A program made the translations under genes and the position numbers. The notes under the pieces were generated by a model that was given only the letters and a program-made list of their open reading frames with translations, searched no databases and had not been told where the DNA came from. From Anaerolineales bacterium (GTDB taxonomy: Bacteria > Chloroflexota > Anaerolineae > Anaerolineales > E44-bin32), in the NCBI GenBank assembly GCA_023250385.1, contig JAHFAU010000045.1, forward strand, positions 1 to 12,418: 12,418 bases of DNA, read 5' to 3'. Position 1 is the first letter of the stretch. The number at the start of each line of letters is the position of its first letter. This document shows positions 12,212 through 12,418 of this stretch, piece by piece.

Positions 12212-12418
<207 letters not shown>

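Overview
The window looks like core chromosome of a GC-rich bacterium, most likely a Chloroflexota member (Dehalococcoidia/SAR202/Anaerolineae-like). This is inferred from four things: the style of the 16S 5' end, a LysM plus lamin-tail surface protein, a TatA with the FGVGRLG sequence, and a Gram-positive-type SOS box (GAAC-N4-GTTC). Without a 16S search the phylum stays an inference. I see no insertion sequence, prophage, CRISPR array or plasmid function.

Left part (1-3908). On the minus strand, xpt and guaA form a two-gene purine unit (xanthine to XMP to GMP). It is followed by a secreted VWA-like protein that runs off the left edge and appears to have its own leaderless promoter. lexA diverges from xpt. 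It has a near-perfect promoter with an SOS box in the spacer, and it ends at a clear terminator. Its self-cleavage site reads Ala-Ser instead of the usual Ala-Gly.

Middle (4026-7786). A coiled-coil J-domain protein and a crotonase-family enzyme lacking the second catalytic glutamate lie on the minus strand. On the plus strand follow tRNA-Pro(TGG), an unrecognised 95-residue protein, tRNA-Gly(TCC), a 25-residue extremely lysine-rich peptide gene, tRNA with anticodon CAT (probably Ile2), and a PP2C-type protein phosphatase. The peptide gene is complete, with promoter, inverted repeat, Shine-Dalgarno and terminator.

The gene-free stretch 7787-8106 is not empty. It folds into a series of stems whose G-U pairs are only possible on the minus strand, and it has a plausible minus-strand promoter. 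This is probably a free-standing structured RNA of about 200 nt that I cannot assign to a family. It is the best candidate here for something undescribed.

Right part (8107-12418). A membrane-anchored LysM/lamin-tail protein converges on tatA across a shared terminator. The replication/repair operon dnaX-ybaB-recR then leads into a ribosomal RNA operon: promoter, about 270 nt of structured leader with a boxA-like site, and the first ~207 nt of 16S rRNA. Several genes in the window have a -10 hexamer only 5-8 nt before the start codon, pointing to frequent leaderless transcripts.
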